In this document: one piece after another, positions 1-7,191 of the stretch | How positions within the stretch are numbered: the first letter of the stretch is position 1 | Layout: each line of letters begins with the position of its first letter | From: an uncultured Kouleothrix sp. | GTDB taxonomy: Bacteria > Chloroflexota > Chloroflexia > Chloroflexales > Roseiflexaceae | Direction: 5' to 3' | Assembly: GCA_937858455.1 (NCBI GenBank) | Contig: CALLYN010000499.1 | Coordinates: forward strand, 1-8,490 | Length of the DNA stretch: 8,490 nucleotides | Notes under the pieces: generated by a model | The model's input: the letters and a program-made list of their open reading frames with translations, nothing else | What the model was told of the DNA's origin: nothing | The model's database searches: none | Translations under genes and position numbers: made by a program

Positions 1-2548
1 GGCGCGCAGCGGCGGCGATGGCCTCGACGCGCGGATCGCCCTGCGGCTCGCGGCCAGGTGGCCAGGGGAAGGGGAAGGTTTCGAAGGTGCGCGATGAAGA
101 GTAACTAGGGTCATTACCTACTCCCATCCAAGAACATAGAGCTAGTGACCACACTTCATGGACATGTGATTGGAGCAAACCAAAAAAATAATCATCGTCA
201 CGTGTAAAAACATGGAGTTTATGATCTGGTATGATGAACGTTTCTATCCAAGAAAACACTCGATGCTTGGCTACTTCTGGTGTAACGATACATCGGCTCA
301 ATCCTCGTAAAGCGGAACGAAGTCCTCGGCGTGGCTCTCCGAAAATCCACCATCGTCGTTTCATCGTTTCCCGTCGATTTTGATCTCGCAAGGGCTTTAC
401 ATGTTTGCGGATGTACTCAAATGGGGCTTCATATTCTGCAGCTTCTTCCTCTGTCGTATCTACGCCGAAATCAATTATCCAAGTATCTCTTGGTCGGCCC
501 GTAATATCCTGTCCCCCTACACGACGCTTGATCACATCTGCATTTGACCGACCATTGGGATTGATTGGTAAAGATAACATTGTGTGAGCTTGTTGCGTGG
601 TGAGGTCGAAAGGGCCTGCTTTCATCATGCCTAGAAAGCAAATATTGGAATTCTCACGTAGTTGTTTCACACTAGAAAGATCGACTGATGCGGTAAGGTC
701 AGAGTTGATTAAGGTCACAAGCTCCCCATTCAATATTCGATGTGCCTCGGTTCCCTCATCAAAGCCAACCATTGAAACACGCACCGCTGCACCGTCGAGT
801 ATCCACGGACGATCGGCCCAGGCCATGAAGATGTCGCCACTGGTTTTGATACGCTCAAGCACTTCTCGATTTGCTCCACTACGGATGGAGTTAGTCGAAA
901 GTAGACCTGCACGTCGAGCTTGTTTTGCAGCTATTAATGTCCGTGCCCGTTCAAACCAGTAAAGGACAAGGTCTGCTCCACCTCGGATACGTCCTTCATA
1001 AAGCCCGCGCAACGTCTCAACATAGTCGTCGCCTAGCTCTGCACGCATTTTCTTGTCGCCCAAAAACGGCGGATTGCCAACGATCACATCGGCCTCGGGC
1101 CATTCCGGCTCGACTGGCTTTCCCTCGGCGTCGAACGCCAGGATCGCGTCCATGCGCTTGACCGTATCGAGCGGCTTGAGGATGGGATCGGCTGGCGCAC
1201 CAAAGCCATTGTCGCGCAGCCACTGAATGTAGCCGATCCACACGGTGATCTGCGCCAGCTCGTGGGCATACTCGTTCAGCTCGATCCCGCGCAGCTGCTC
1301 GGGCGATACGCTCGGGAAGAACGCGCCCGCGCCAACGTCGCCGGCAAACGCGATCACTTCTTTCTCAAGGTCGAGCAGCTGCTTGAGCGCCACATACAAG
1401 AAGTTGCCGCTGCCGCACGCCGGGTCGAGCACACGCACGGCCGCGATCTCGCCGGCGAAGCCCACCAGCAAGCGGCGCAGATCGCCGTCAAGCTTGGTGC
1501 GCTGGCCAGCGGCGGCCGCGTCGCGTTTCGCGGCCAGCTCGCGCGCCTGGGCCTGCACGGCCTGCCAGCGGCGGCGCAGCGGCGCCATCAGCACCGGCTC
1601 GACAATCAGCAGGATGTCGTCTTTGCTGGTGTAGTGCGCGCCGAGCTGCGAGCGCTTCTCGGGCGCGAGCGAGCGCTCAAACAGCGTGCCCAAGATCGCC
1701 GGCTCGATGCTCGACCAATCCAGCGCACTGACGCGCGCCAGGATGTCGAGGCTCTCGCTATCCAGCTCCAGCACATCGGCGGTATCGAACAGCCGGCCGT
1801 TGAAGTAGCGGATCTCGTCCGAGCCGAACCAGCCGCCGCCGGCCATGGCATCGAACAGCAAGCGCAGCTGCTGGGCAAACGCCGCCGGCTTGGCGCGCGT
1901 GCGCGCAATCAGGCGCGAGAACAGGTTATCGGGCAGCAGGCCGATATCCTCGGCGAACAGGCAGAACAGCAGCCGGATGAGGAAATGCGCGGTGCGCTGC
2001 GGATCTTCGCCCCACTTGCGCAGCAGCTCGGCCAGGCGGGCAAACTCGCGCGCAGCGGCCTCAGTGACTTGCGCGGTGGTCTGGGGCGCTTTGAAGGCGT
2101 CGGGGTTCTCGAAGATCGCGCGCAGCCGCTTGAGCCCGGCCGGCGTCAGCAGATCGTCAAGCGTGATCGTCGTGACCTGCTTGACCGTGTTGGTGAAGTT
2201 GGTATGGACGACGATCGACTCGAGATCCGAGACAACCAGCAGCGGCGGATTCTGCAGCGACTCGCGGTACTGCAGCAGCTGCTGGTATGCCTTCTCAAGG
2301 TTGGCGTGCTTGCCCTTGTATTCCCAGGCAAAAAAGCCGCGCTTCCAGACATCGGCCCAGCCCTGGCCGCCCTTCTGCTTGCTGCTGCCGGCCTCAAACG
2401 TGAAGCGCTCGCCGCTGGAATCGTCGCCGGGGGTTTCATGGCCGATCAGGTGGCACAGATCAATAAAATGCTCCTGGGCGGCGCTGCGCTCTTTGAGCGT
2501 GCTGGCGCGCCACTTGCGCACGAAATCTTGCGGTGTCTGGGCGGGCAT
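1..2548 (-). CDS. MmeI-family (Type IIL) restriction-modification enzyme, C-terminus cut by window edge
   Basis: This frame reads without a stop from an ATG at 2548 to the window edge, giving 849 complete codons plus one base. It is a single-chain enzyme combining a nuclease with a DNA adenine-N6 methyltransferase, expected to methylate one strand of its site and cut at a distance. Residues D66, E76 and K78 form D-X9-EXK, the PD-(D/E)XK nuclease pattern known from MmeI. A conserved LFCLFAEDIGLLP segment lies at 194-206, motif X (GAHYTS) at 303-308, SAM-binding motif I (DPACGSGNFLY) at 375-385 and catalytic motif IV (NPPF) at 492-495. The target recognition domain follows, ending near a TFETFPFPW motif at 821-829. 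MmeI is about 920 residues, so roughly 70 are probably missing beyond position 1. The start is supported by GAGG at 2556-2559, seven bases upstream. Codons for residues ~500-816 are much AT-richer than the rest. No separate methyltransferase or specificity gene is visible, as expected for Type IIL. A methyltransferase-only role is less likely because the nuclease triad is intact. Confidence 0.9.
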   Translation of the reverse strand, partial: MPAQTPQDFVRKWRASTLKERSAAQEHFIDLCHLIGHETPGDDSSGERFTFEAGSSKQKGGQGWADVWKRGFFAWEYKGKHANLEKAYQQLLQYRESLQNPPLLVVSDLESIVVHTNFTNTVKQVTTITLDDLLTPAGLKRLRAIFENPDAFKAPQTTAQVTEAAAREFARLAELLRKWGEDPQRTAHFLIRLLFCLFAEDIGLLPDNLFSRLIARTRAKPAAFAQQLRLLFDAMAGGGWFGSDEIRYFNGRLFDTADVLELDSESLDILARVSALDWSSIEPAILGTLFERSLAPEKRSQLGAHYTSKDDILLIVEPVLMAPLRRRWQAVQAQARELAAKRDAAAAGQRTKLDGDLRRLLVGFAGEIAAVRVLDPACGSGNFLYVALKQLLDLEKEVIAFAGDVGAGAFFPSVSPEQLRGIELNEYAHELAQITVWIGYIQWLRDNGFGAPADPILKPLDTVKRMDAILAFDAEGKPVEPEWPEADVIVGNPPFLGDKKMRAELGDDYVETLRGLYEGRIRGGADLVLYWFERARTLIAAKQARRAGLLSTNSIRSGANREVLERIKTSGDIFMAWADRPWILDGAAVRVSMVGFDEGTEAHRILNGELVTLINSDLTASVDLSSVKQLRENSNICFLGMMKAGPFDLTTQQAHTMLSLPINPNGRSNADVIKRRVGGQDITGRPRDTWIIDFGVDTTEEEAAEYEAPFEYIRKHVKPLRDQNRRETMKRRWWIFGEPRRGLRSALRGLSRCIVTPEVAKHRVFSWIETFIIPDHKLHVFTRDDDYFFGLLQSHVHEVWSLALCSWMGVGNDPSYSSSRTFETFPFPWPPGREPQGDPRVEAIAAAAR

Positions 2549-2610
2549 GCAGGAACCTCACAAGGCTGTTGGGCACGGGCAGCGGGTGCGCACGGCAGTG
2601 CAGATACACG

Positions 2611-2619
2611 AGTATAGCA
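2611..2619 (-). promoter_or_regulatory. Candidate extended -10 promoter for the restriction-modification gene
   Basis: Read on the minus strand this is TGC-TATACT, an extended -10 element 63 bases before the ATG at 2548. It is the only AT-rich hexamer in a GC-rich leader. No good -35 box lies 16-18 bases upstream; a TTTACA is present but only six bases away, too close to act with this -10. The TG extension could compensate for that. The position downstream of the tRNA terminator suggests the restriction gene has its own transcript. Confidence 0.45.
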
Positions 2620-2666
2620 TATTGTAAACGACGCGGCGGGCGCAAAGGTATACGCGAATGCGCGCC

Positions 2667-2705
2667 AAAAAAAGGCGGCCTGGCTGCTTACGCAGCCAGG
2701 CCGCC
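2667..2705 (-). terminator. Intrinsic terminator of the tRNA-Pro transcript
   Basis: A perfect 14-bp inverted repeat (arms 2674-2687 and 2692-2705) encloses a 4-base loop. On the minus strand the loop is GTAA, a GNRA tetraloop in RNA, and the stem is followed at once by seven Ts (2667-2673). This is a textbook rho-independent terminator for minus-strand transcripts. It lies 52 bases beyond the tRNA 3' end and separates the tRNA unit, and any readthrough from the oxygenase gene, from the restriction gene. Confidence 0.93.
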
Positions 2706-2756
2706 GTTCTGTGTACCCACAAAGCCGATCGAACAGCTTTGGCGTGTAGCATTGTA

Positions 2757-2833
2757 TGGTCGGGGCGACTGGATTTGAACCAGCGACCTCCTGAACCCCA
2801 TTCAGGTGCGCTACCAGGCTGCGCTACGCCCCG
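2757..2833 (-). tRNA. tRNA-Pro, anticodon GGG
   Basis: This is a complete 77-nt tRNA including an encoded 3' CCA (2757-2759). The acceptor stem pairs CGGGGCG (2833-2827) with CGCCCCG (2767-2761); the first pair is C1-G72, a proline tRNA identity feature. The discriminator is A73. The anticodon stem CCTGA/TCAGG closes the seven-base loop ATGGGGT, so positions 34-36 read GGG, which decodes CCC (and CCU by wobble). The T arm carries GGTTCAAATCC. A near-consensus promoter lies just upstream and an intrinsic terminator downstream, so it appears to be an independent single-tRNA transcription unit. Confidence 0.97.
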
Positions 2834-2854
2834 CCGCATCTCAACGCGCTGCTC

Positions 2855-2883
2855 AGTGTAGCGCAGCCCACCGTTCTTGTCAA
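2855..2883 (-). promoter_or_regulatory. Sigma-70 type promoter of tRNA-Pro
   Basis: On the minus strand TTGACA (2883-2878) is a perfect -35 box and TACACT (2860-2855) is a -10 box matching consensus at four of six positions, separated by exactly 17 bp. Transcription would start near 2848, about 15 bases before the mature tRNA 5' end at 2833. The -35 box begins 11 bases after the stop codon of the oxygenase gene. No terminator is visible between them, so some tRNA precursor may also come from readthrough. Confidence 0.85.
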
Positions 2884-2893
2884 ATACCCCGCG

Positions 2894-3730
2894 CTACTCG
2901 TGCTTACGCACAACCAGCTCCTCGCCGGCGAGTTCGATCGCCGGCTGGCCATCGCGCTCGACCCACACGCCGCACGCGCCGCCGCCCTGGCTCACCGCCA
3001 GCTCGAGCGGCCGGCCGTCCATGCGCAGCGCCGGGTGGTAGAACTGCGCGACCTGCTCGGCGGCGCCCTCGATGTAGTGGCCAATCAGCGCGCGGCGGAA
3101 GCGATCGGCGGTGGCGTTGGGGTAGCTGCCGTGCACCAGCGCGCCGTTAAAGAACAGCACGTCGCCGGCGGCCATGCGCACCGGCTGGGCCTGCACGCCC
3201 GGCGGCAGCGGCACCGTGACATCGGTGAAACTCACGCTGGTATCGGCCTTGGTGGTGCACAGCAAAGGCCAGGTGTGGCTGCCGGGCACGATCTGCATAC
3301 AGCCGTTGGCCTCGTCGCAGTCGTCGAGCGCCATCCAGGCGGCCATGCAGGTGCCGGGCTGCGCCTTCAGGTAGAAGTTATCCTGGTGCAGCGCCTGGCC
3401 GCGCGCCCCCGGCGGCTTGAAGTACAGCATTGTCTGAACCGCGAACGGCTCGCGGCCGAGCAGCCCGCTCATGCAGGCGTTGAGGCGCGCGTCGAGCACC
3501 CAGCGCAACGACACGTCGTCCCAGCGGTGCATGTGGATCATGCGCGGGAAGCGCCTGAGCGGATCGTTGCTGGCCGGGTCGGCGCCAACCAGGTCGCCGG
3601 GGTAGGCGCCGTGGCGCCGCAGCGCCATGTAGTGCTCGCGATAGCGCGCCGCCTCGGCCGGCGCGAACAGCCCGGCAACCACGACATAGCCGTGTTCCTG
3701 GTAGAAGTATTTGTGCTCTGCCGTCAGCAT
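2894..3730 (-). CDS. Phytanoyl-CoA dioxygenase (PhyH) family Fe(II)/2-oxoglutarate oxygenase
   Basis: A 278-residue protein of the PhyH superfamily: cytosolic, non-haem iron oxygenases that use O2 and 2-oxoglutarate, usually to hydroxylate a small molecule. The double-stranded beta-helix residues are visible: HQD (H115, D117) supplies two iron ligands and the distal histidine is H200 in VHGSYPN. An arginine pair at 212-213 is placed to bind the 2-oxoglutarate carboxylate. Other family-typical segments are MLYFKPPG (101-108) and a VPGSH segment (148-152). The start at 3730 is chosen because a perfect AGGAGG (3737-3742) lies six bases upstream. The frame stays open further upstream to 3802, but that would run through the gyrB terminator. 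The substrate cannot be read from the sequence; neighbours (gyrB, tRNA-Pro) give no pathway clue. No clear promoter separates it from the gyrB terminator, so it may depend on readthrough or an atypical promoter. Confidence 0.9.
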   Translation of the reverse strand: MLTAEHKYFYQEHGYVVVAGLFAPAEAARYREHYMALRRHGAYPGDLVGADPASNDPLRRFPRMIHMHRWDDVSLRWVLDARLNACMSGLLGREPFAVQTMLYFKPPGARGQALHQDNFYLKAQPGTCMAAWMALDDCDEANGCMQIVPGSHTWPLLCTTKADTSVSFTDVTVPLPPGVQAQPVRMAAGDVLFFNGALVHGSYPNATADRFRRALIGHYIEGAAEQVAQFYHPALRMDGRPLELAVSQGGGACGVWVERDGQPAIELAGEELVVRKHE

Positions 3731-3736
3731 TGGCGC

Positions 3737-3742
3737 CCTCCT
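3737..3742 (-). promoter_or_regulatory. Shine-Dalgarno AGGAGG deciding the oxygenase start
   Basis: A perfect AGGAGG six bases before the ATG at 3730 fixes the start of the PhyH-family gene. It rules out the 24-codon upstream extension that would begin at 3802 inside the neighbouring terminator. Confidence 0.85.
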
Positions 3743-3762
3743 CGTGGCGGTTTGGATGCCGG

Positions 3763-3798
3763 AAACAGAAACTCGGGGGCGGCCGCGCCGCCCCCGAG
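3763..3798 (-). terminator. Intrinsic terminator after gyrB
   Basis: Arms CTCGGGGGCGGC (3772-3783) and its exact complement (3787-3798) form a 12-bp stem with a three-base loop. On the minus strand the stem is followed by TTTCTGTTT (3771-3763). It begins 14 bases after the gyrB stop. Its core (TCGGGGGCGGC and complement) recurs in the hairpin at 8440-8468. Confidence 0.88.
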
Positions 3799-3811
3799 CC
3801 ACACAGCGTGC

Positions 3812-6800
3812 CTAGATATCGAGGTTGCGCACCTCGAGCGCGTGGGTCTGGATGAAGCGCTTGCGCGGCGGCACCATATCGCCCATCAGCATGGTGAACG
3901 TCTCATCGGCCTGCTGGGCGTCTTCGAGCGTCACCTGGCCCATGGTGCGATTCAGCGGGTTCATGGTCGTCTCCCACAGCTGCTCGGCGTTCATCTCGCC
4001 CAGGCCCTTGTAGCGCTGGATATGCACCTTTTCGCGCGTCTCCTTCGGCAGCGAATTGAGGTACGCGTCGCGCTCGTTGTCGGAGTAGACGTACTTCATC
4101 TCCTTGCCGTGCTTGATGCTAAACAGCGGCGGCTGGGCGATATACAGGTGGCCGTTGGTGATGATCGGGCGCATGTAGCGGAAGAAGAACGTCAGCAGCA
4201 GCGTGCGGATGTGGCTGCCGTCGACATCGGCGTCGGTCATGATCACAATGCGGTGGTAGCGCAGCTTGGCCGGGTCGAACTGCTCGCCGACGCTGGCGCC
4301 GATCGCGGTGATCAGCGTTTTCACCTCGTTATTCGAGAGCATCTTATCGAGGCGGCTCTTCTCGACGTTGAGGATCTTGCCGCGCAGCGGCAGGATCGCC
4401 TGGAAGCGCCGGTCGCGGCCCTGTTTGGCGCTGTTGTGCACAAATACGCCCGAGGCCAGCGCGAAATTGTGCGTGTGCGGCACCTCGATATCGTAGACAT
4501 CGATCCGCTCATTCAGGCACTCGACCGAGACGATCTTATGGTTGTAGTTCGCCACCGCATCGCGTGCGAGCGAGGCATCGCCGCCAAAGTAGCGCTCGCA
4601 GAACGTATCGAAGCGCAGCAGCGACTTATCGTTGGTTTCCCGCCGATGCGCCTGGTACGCGTCGAGATCGATCCGACCCTGCTGTTCACAGCTCTTGAGC
4701 GCGGCCAGCGTCTTGCGGTAGTAGGTCTGCGCCAGCGCGGCCCGGCGCTGCGCGCGGAACTCCGGCGTCCACTGCTCGCGGGTCTGCTCGCGCCGCCACT
4801 CACGCAGCTCGGCGTTCTGCCACTGAGCCTCGGCCTGCTGCGCCAGGGCCTCGCGAGCCTGCGGATTGTTGGCGAAGTGCGCGCGTACGCGCTCGGCCTG
4901 AACCTGCCGATTGGCCTCTTCCGCCCAGTAGGCACGTTGGGCCTGGCCGAGCTGAGCGGCATTCTGCTGGCGATACTCAGCGCTACTAGCGTAGAATGCG
5001 CGCCAACGCTCGCCCATAAAAGCTTTATACTCAGCGCTGTTCCACTGCGCGGTGGCCTGCTCCGATAAGAGCTGGCGCGTAGCGGGCTGGCGCATGCGCT
5101 CGCTCATTGCGCTACGGAACGTATCGCTCTGCTTGGCCGCGCGGCACTTCTCGATGCTATCGGGGCGGTGTAGCGTACGGCTGGCGTGCTCGCGGTGCAG
5201 CGCAAGGTGCGCATCGGCCGGCATGCGGCGCAGGTTCGTCGGGTTATTGTTGTGCTTGTTGAAGTCAATATGGTGGCAGTGATCGCCGTCCGACTCGGCG
5301 TAGACGCCATGCCAGCGGTTGTACCAGTCGGCAAGCTGATGCGTAAATAGCCACGCCTCCGAGCGCGGATCCCAGGCCATCTCGTAGCCATCGATCGTAA
5401 TGCCCGGCGCGCGCTTATCCGACTGCTTGCGATACAGCGGCATGAGCGAATCGGCGCTTGTCAGCTCGGCGGCCGGCTTGTAGCTGCCATCACGCAGCAT
5501 AAAGCGGTGATCCGGCGTGCAGACCAGTGCCTCGCCATTATCAAGTGTTACGCGCACGACCTCGGCGTTCTGCTTGGTGATACGCGCATTGATGATCCGC
5601 TCAATGCCGATCGTGCCATCGTGGCGAATGGTATAGCCAAAGTGCTCAATGCCGGCAGCCTGCTCGGCCACCAGCTGCTCGAAGCTCAGCGCGCGGCCAT
5701 CGGCCAGCGCAACCTTGGTGTCGCCCGCAAAGCATCCGCCGGCCGAGTCGCCCTCGACGATGTAGATCTCGCAGCGCGCCGGGTTGGTATCCGAGCAGTC
5801 GGCGAGCTTGCCGGGCAGCGAGAAGCCCTCCATGGCGCTCTTGCGCGCGGTCTCGCGCACCTTCTGCACGGCCAGGCGCGTGCGCGCGGCCGAGATCGTC
5901 TTCTCGATGATCCGCTTGGCATCGCCGGGGTTTTCTTCGAGCCAGGTGTTGAACGCGTCGCCGAACACCGACGACACCGCGCTGGTAGCCTCGGGGCTCA
6001 CGAGCTTCTCTTTGGTCTGCGAGCTGAACTGCGGATCCTGCAGCTTGACGCTGATCACCGCCGTCAGGCCCTCGCGCACGTCGTCGCCGGTGAGGTTGGC
6101 CTCGTTCTCCTTTAGCAGGTTTTTGCTGCGGGCATAGTTATTGACCACGCGGGTGAGCGCGTTGCGGAAGCCCGTGAGGTGCGCGCCGCCGTCGGTGTTG
6201 TTGATGTTATTGGCAAATGTGTAGATCGAGTCGGTATCGTAGGCCTCGGTGTACTGCAGCGCCACCTCGACGGCCACGCCATTAACTTCGCGCTCGACAT
6301 AGAACGGCGTTTTGTGCAGCACGTTCTTTTCTTTGTTGAGGTGGCGCACGTACGAGCGGATGCCGCCCTCGAAGTAGAAGTTGACCTCGTTGCCATCGCG
6401 CTCGTCGGCGATATGGAAGCGCAGGCCCTTGGTGAGGTAGGCCATCTCGCGGAAGCGCTGCACCAGCGCGCGGAAGTTGTAGTCGAGGCCATCTTTGAAG
6501 ATCGTGACGTCGGGCAGAAAGTTGACGCTGGTGCCGCTGCCCTCGGCCGCGCCGATCGGCTTCACCGGGCCGAGCGGCTTGCCGGCCCGGTACTCTTGCA
6601 TGTGCAGCTTGCCGCCGGTGCGCACGTCGATCCGCATCCACGTCGAAAGCGCGTTCACCACGCTGAGGCCCACGCCGTGCAGGCCCGACGAAACCTTGTA
6701 CGAGTTCGAGTCGAACTTGCCGCCGGCGTGCAGCACTGTCGCGGCCAGCTCAAGGCCCGACACCTTCTTGACCGGGTGGAGGTCGACCGGGATGCCGCGC

Positions 6801-7048
6801 CCATTGTCCGCGACAGTCACCGAGCTGTCGGGGTGGAGCACGATATCGATGCGGTCGGCGTAGCCGGCCAGCGCCTCGTCGACCGAATTGTCGACGACTT
6901 CGCGGATCATGTGGTGCAGGCCATTGATATCGGTCGGGCCGATGTACATGCCCGGCCGTTTGCGCACCGCCTCGAGCCCCTCCAGCACCTGAATGCGGCT
7001 GGCGGTGTAGTCGTTGTTAAGGTTCGCCTTGGTGGTGTCAGTGGTCAT
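3812..7048 (-). CDS. gyrB: DNA gyrase subunit B precursor with in-frame intein
   Basis: The 1078-residue precursor yields a 644-residue GyrB after removal of intein residues 439-872, the usual length for GyrB lacking the E. coli insert. GyrB supplies the ATPase and part of the DNA-cleavage centre of gyrase (A2B2), which introduces negative supercoils. The GHKL ATPase shows catalytic E50 and N54 in EVVDN, D81 in DNGRG and the GLHGVG lid (122-127). The transducer domain follows. The TOPRIM domain has E432 in EGDSAGG and, after the intein, metal-binding aspartates in DADVDG (precursor D939, D941, D943). QRYKGLGEMN and the C-terminal NPLNRTM stretch are typical of type IIA topoisomerases. The ATG at 7048 has only a weak purine-rich leader (GAAGAG). 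The 143 bp separating it from the upstream membrane-protein gene hold no convincing promoter or terminator, so co-transcription is possible; a small CAGCTG hairpin sits just before the leader. A ParE assignment is not excluded by sequence alone but is less likely. Confidence 0.97.
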   Translation of the reverse strand: MTTDTTKANLNNDYTASRIQVLEGLEAVRKRPGMYIGPTDINGLHHMIREVVDNSVDEALAGYADRIDIVLHPDSSVTVADNGRGIPVDLHPVKKVSGLELAATVLHAGGKFDSNSYKVSSGLHGVGLSVVNALSTWMRIDVRTGGKLHMQEYRAGKPLGPVKPIGAAEGSGTSVNFLPDVTIFKDGLDYNFRALVQRFREMAYLTKGLRFHIADERDGNEVNFYFEGGIRSYVRHLNKEKNVLHKTPFYVEREVNGVAVEVALQYTEAYDTDSIYTFANNINNTDGGAHLTGFRNALTRVVNNYARSKNLLKENEANLTGDDVREGLTAVISVKLQDPQFSSQTKEKLVSPEATSAVSSVFGDAFNTWLEENPGDAKRIIEKTISAARTRLAVQKVRETARKSAMEGFSLPGKLADCSDTNPARCEIYIVEGDSAGGCFAGDTKVALADGRALSFEQLVAEQAAGIEHFGYTIRHDGTIGIERIINARITKQNAEVVRVTLDNGEALVCTPDHRFMLRDGSYKPAAELTSADSLMPLYRKQSDKRAPGITIDGYEMAWDPRSEAWLFTHQLADWYNRWHGVYAESDGDHCHHIDFNKHNNNPTNLRRMPADAHLALHREHASRTLHRPDSIEKCRAAKQSDTFRSAMSERMRQPATRQLLSEQATAQWNSAEYKAFMGERWRAFYASSAEYRQQNAAQLGQAQRAYWAEEANRQVQAERVRAHFANNPQAREALAQQAEAQWQNAELREWRREQTREQWTPEFRAQRRAALAQTYYRKTLAALKSCEQQGRIDLDAYQAHRRETNDKSLLRFDTFCERYFGGDASLARDAVANYNHKIVSVECLNERIDVYDIEVPHTHNFALASGVFVHNSAKQGRDRRFQAILPLRGKILNVEKSRLDKMLSNNEVKTLITAIGASVGEQFDPAKLRYHRIVIMTDADVDGSHIRTLLLTFFFRYMRPIITNGHLYIAQPPLFSIKHGKEMKYVYSDNERDAYLNSLPKETREKVHIQRYKGLGEMNAEQLWETTMNPLNRTMGQVTLEDAQQADETFTMLMGDMVPPRKRFIQTHALEVRNLDI
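4433..5734 (-). mobile_element. GyrB intein with HNH homing endonuclease, 434 residues
   Basis: The intein runs from Cys1 (codon 5734-5732) to Asn434 (codon 4435-4433) and is followed by Ser+1 of the C-extein. It lies between EGDSAGG and SAKQGRD, so self-splicing is needed to restore TOPRIM. Splicing blocks are intact: block A begins CFAGDTKVAL; block B has CTPDHRF (residues 72-78) with the TxxH histidine; block F has IDVYDIEVPHTHNF; block G ends GVFVHN with His433-Asn434. From memory, ends and insertion point closely match the Synechocystis GyrB intein, which is of nearly equal length. Residues ~145-185 form an HNH nuclease (H154, H155, D157, N162-N164, N167, H176, H180; DNA 5180-5302). Residues ~204-330 form an array of ~17-residue repeats. 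The intein is visibly less GC-rich than the exteins in places (about 50% in the 60-base rows at 4981 and 5221), consistent with acquisition. Confidence 0.96.
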
Positions 7049-7191
7049 GTCGTTTCACTCTTCGCTCAGCTGGCAGCTGGCGGCGCCACAGCGGCGGCCG
7101 CGAGCTACCGGCACACTCGTAAAACCAAAGAAATACAGCCCGTTTGAAAAGGGTGGAACGGCTTCTCCCGCCAGGCCAGCCTTTCAGGCAG

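Noticed and set aside
1262..2617. Long plus-strand open frame (about 450 codons) opposite the restriction enzyme
   Set aside because: It is antisense to a gene with clear family motifs, and its Gln/Arg/Ala/Leu-rich composition is what GC-rich codons give when read on the other strand.
2623..2628. TTTACA as a -35 box for the restriction gene
   Set aside because: It lies only six bases from the -10 TATACT, far too close to work as a standard -35.
2558..2861. Short open frames across the tRNA gene, on both strands
   Set aside because: These are translations of tRNA-Pro itself, including the familiar spurious VAQPGSAPEWG- and LDLNQRPPEPHSG-like peptides seen in many mis-annotations.
3731..3802. 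Upstream start at 3802 for the PhyH-family gene
   Set aside because: The 24 extra codons pass through the gyrB terminator hairpin and are Arg/Gly-rich, while a perfect Shine-Dalgarno sequence supports 3730.
2900..5068. Long plus-strand open frame (about 720 codons) opposite the oxygenase gene and gyrB
   Set aside because: It spans two real minus-strand genes, a terminator and the intein, and its His/Val/Arg-rich composition has no recognisable domain: an antisense shadow.
7049..7191. A dedicated gyrB promoter or terminator in the gap upstream of gyrB
   Set aside because: I found no -35/-10 pair with acceptable match and spacing and no hairpin with a T tract; only a 5-bp CAGCT/AGCTG hairpin and a short GCCT-GAA-AGGC repeat.
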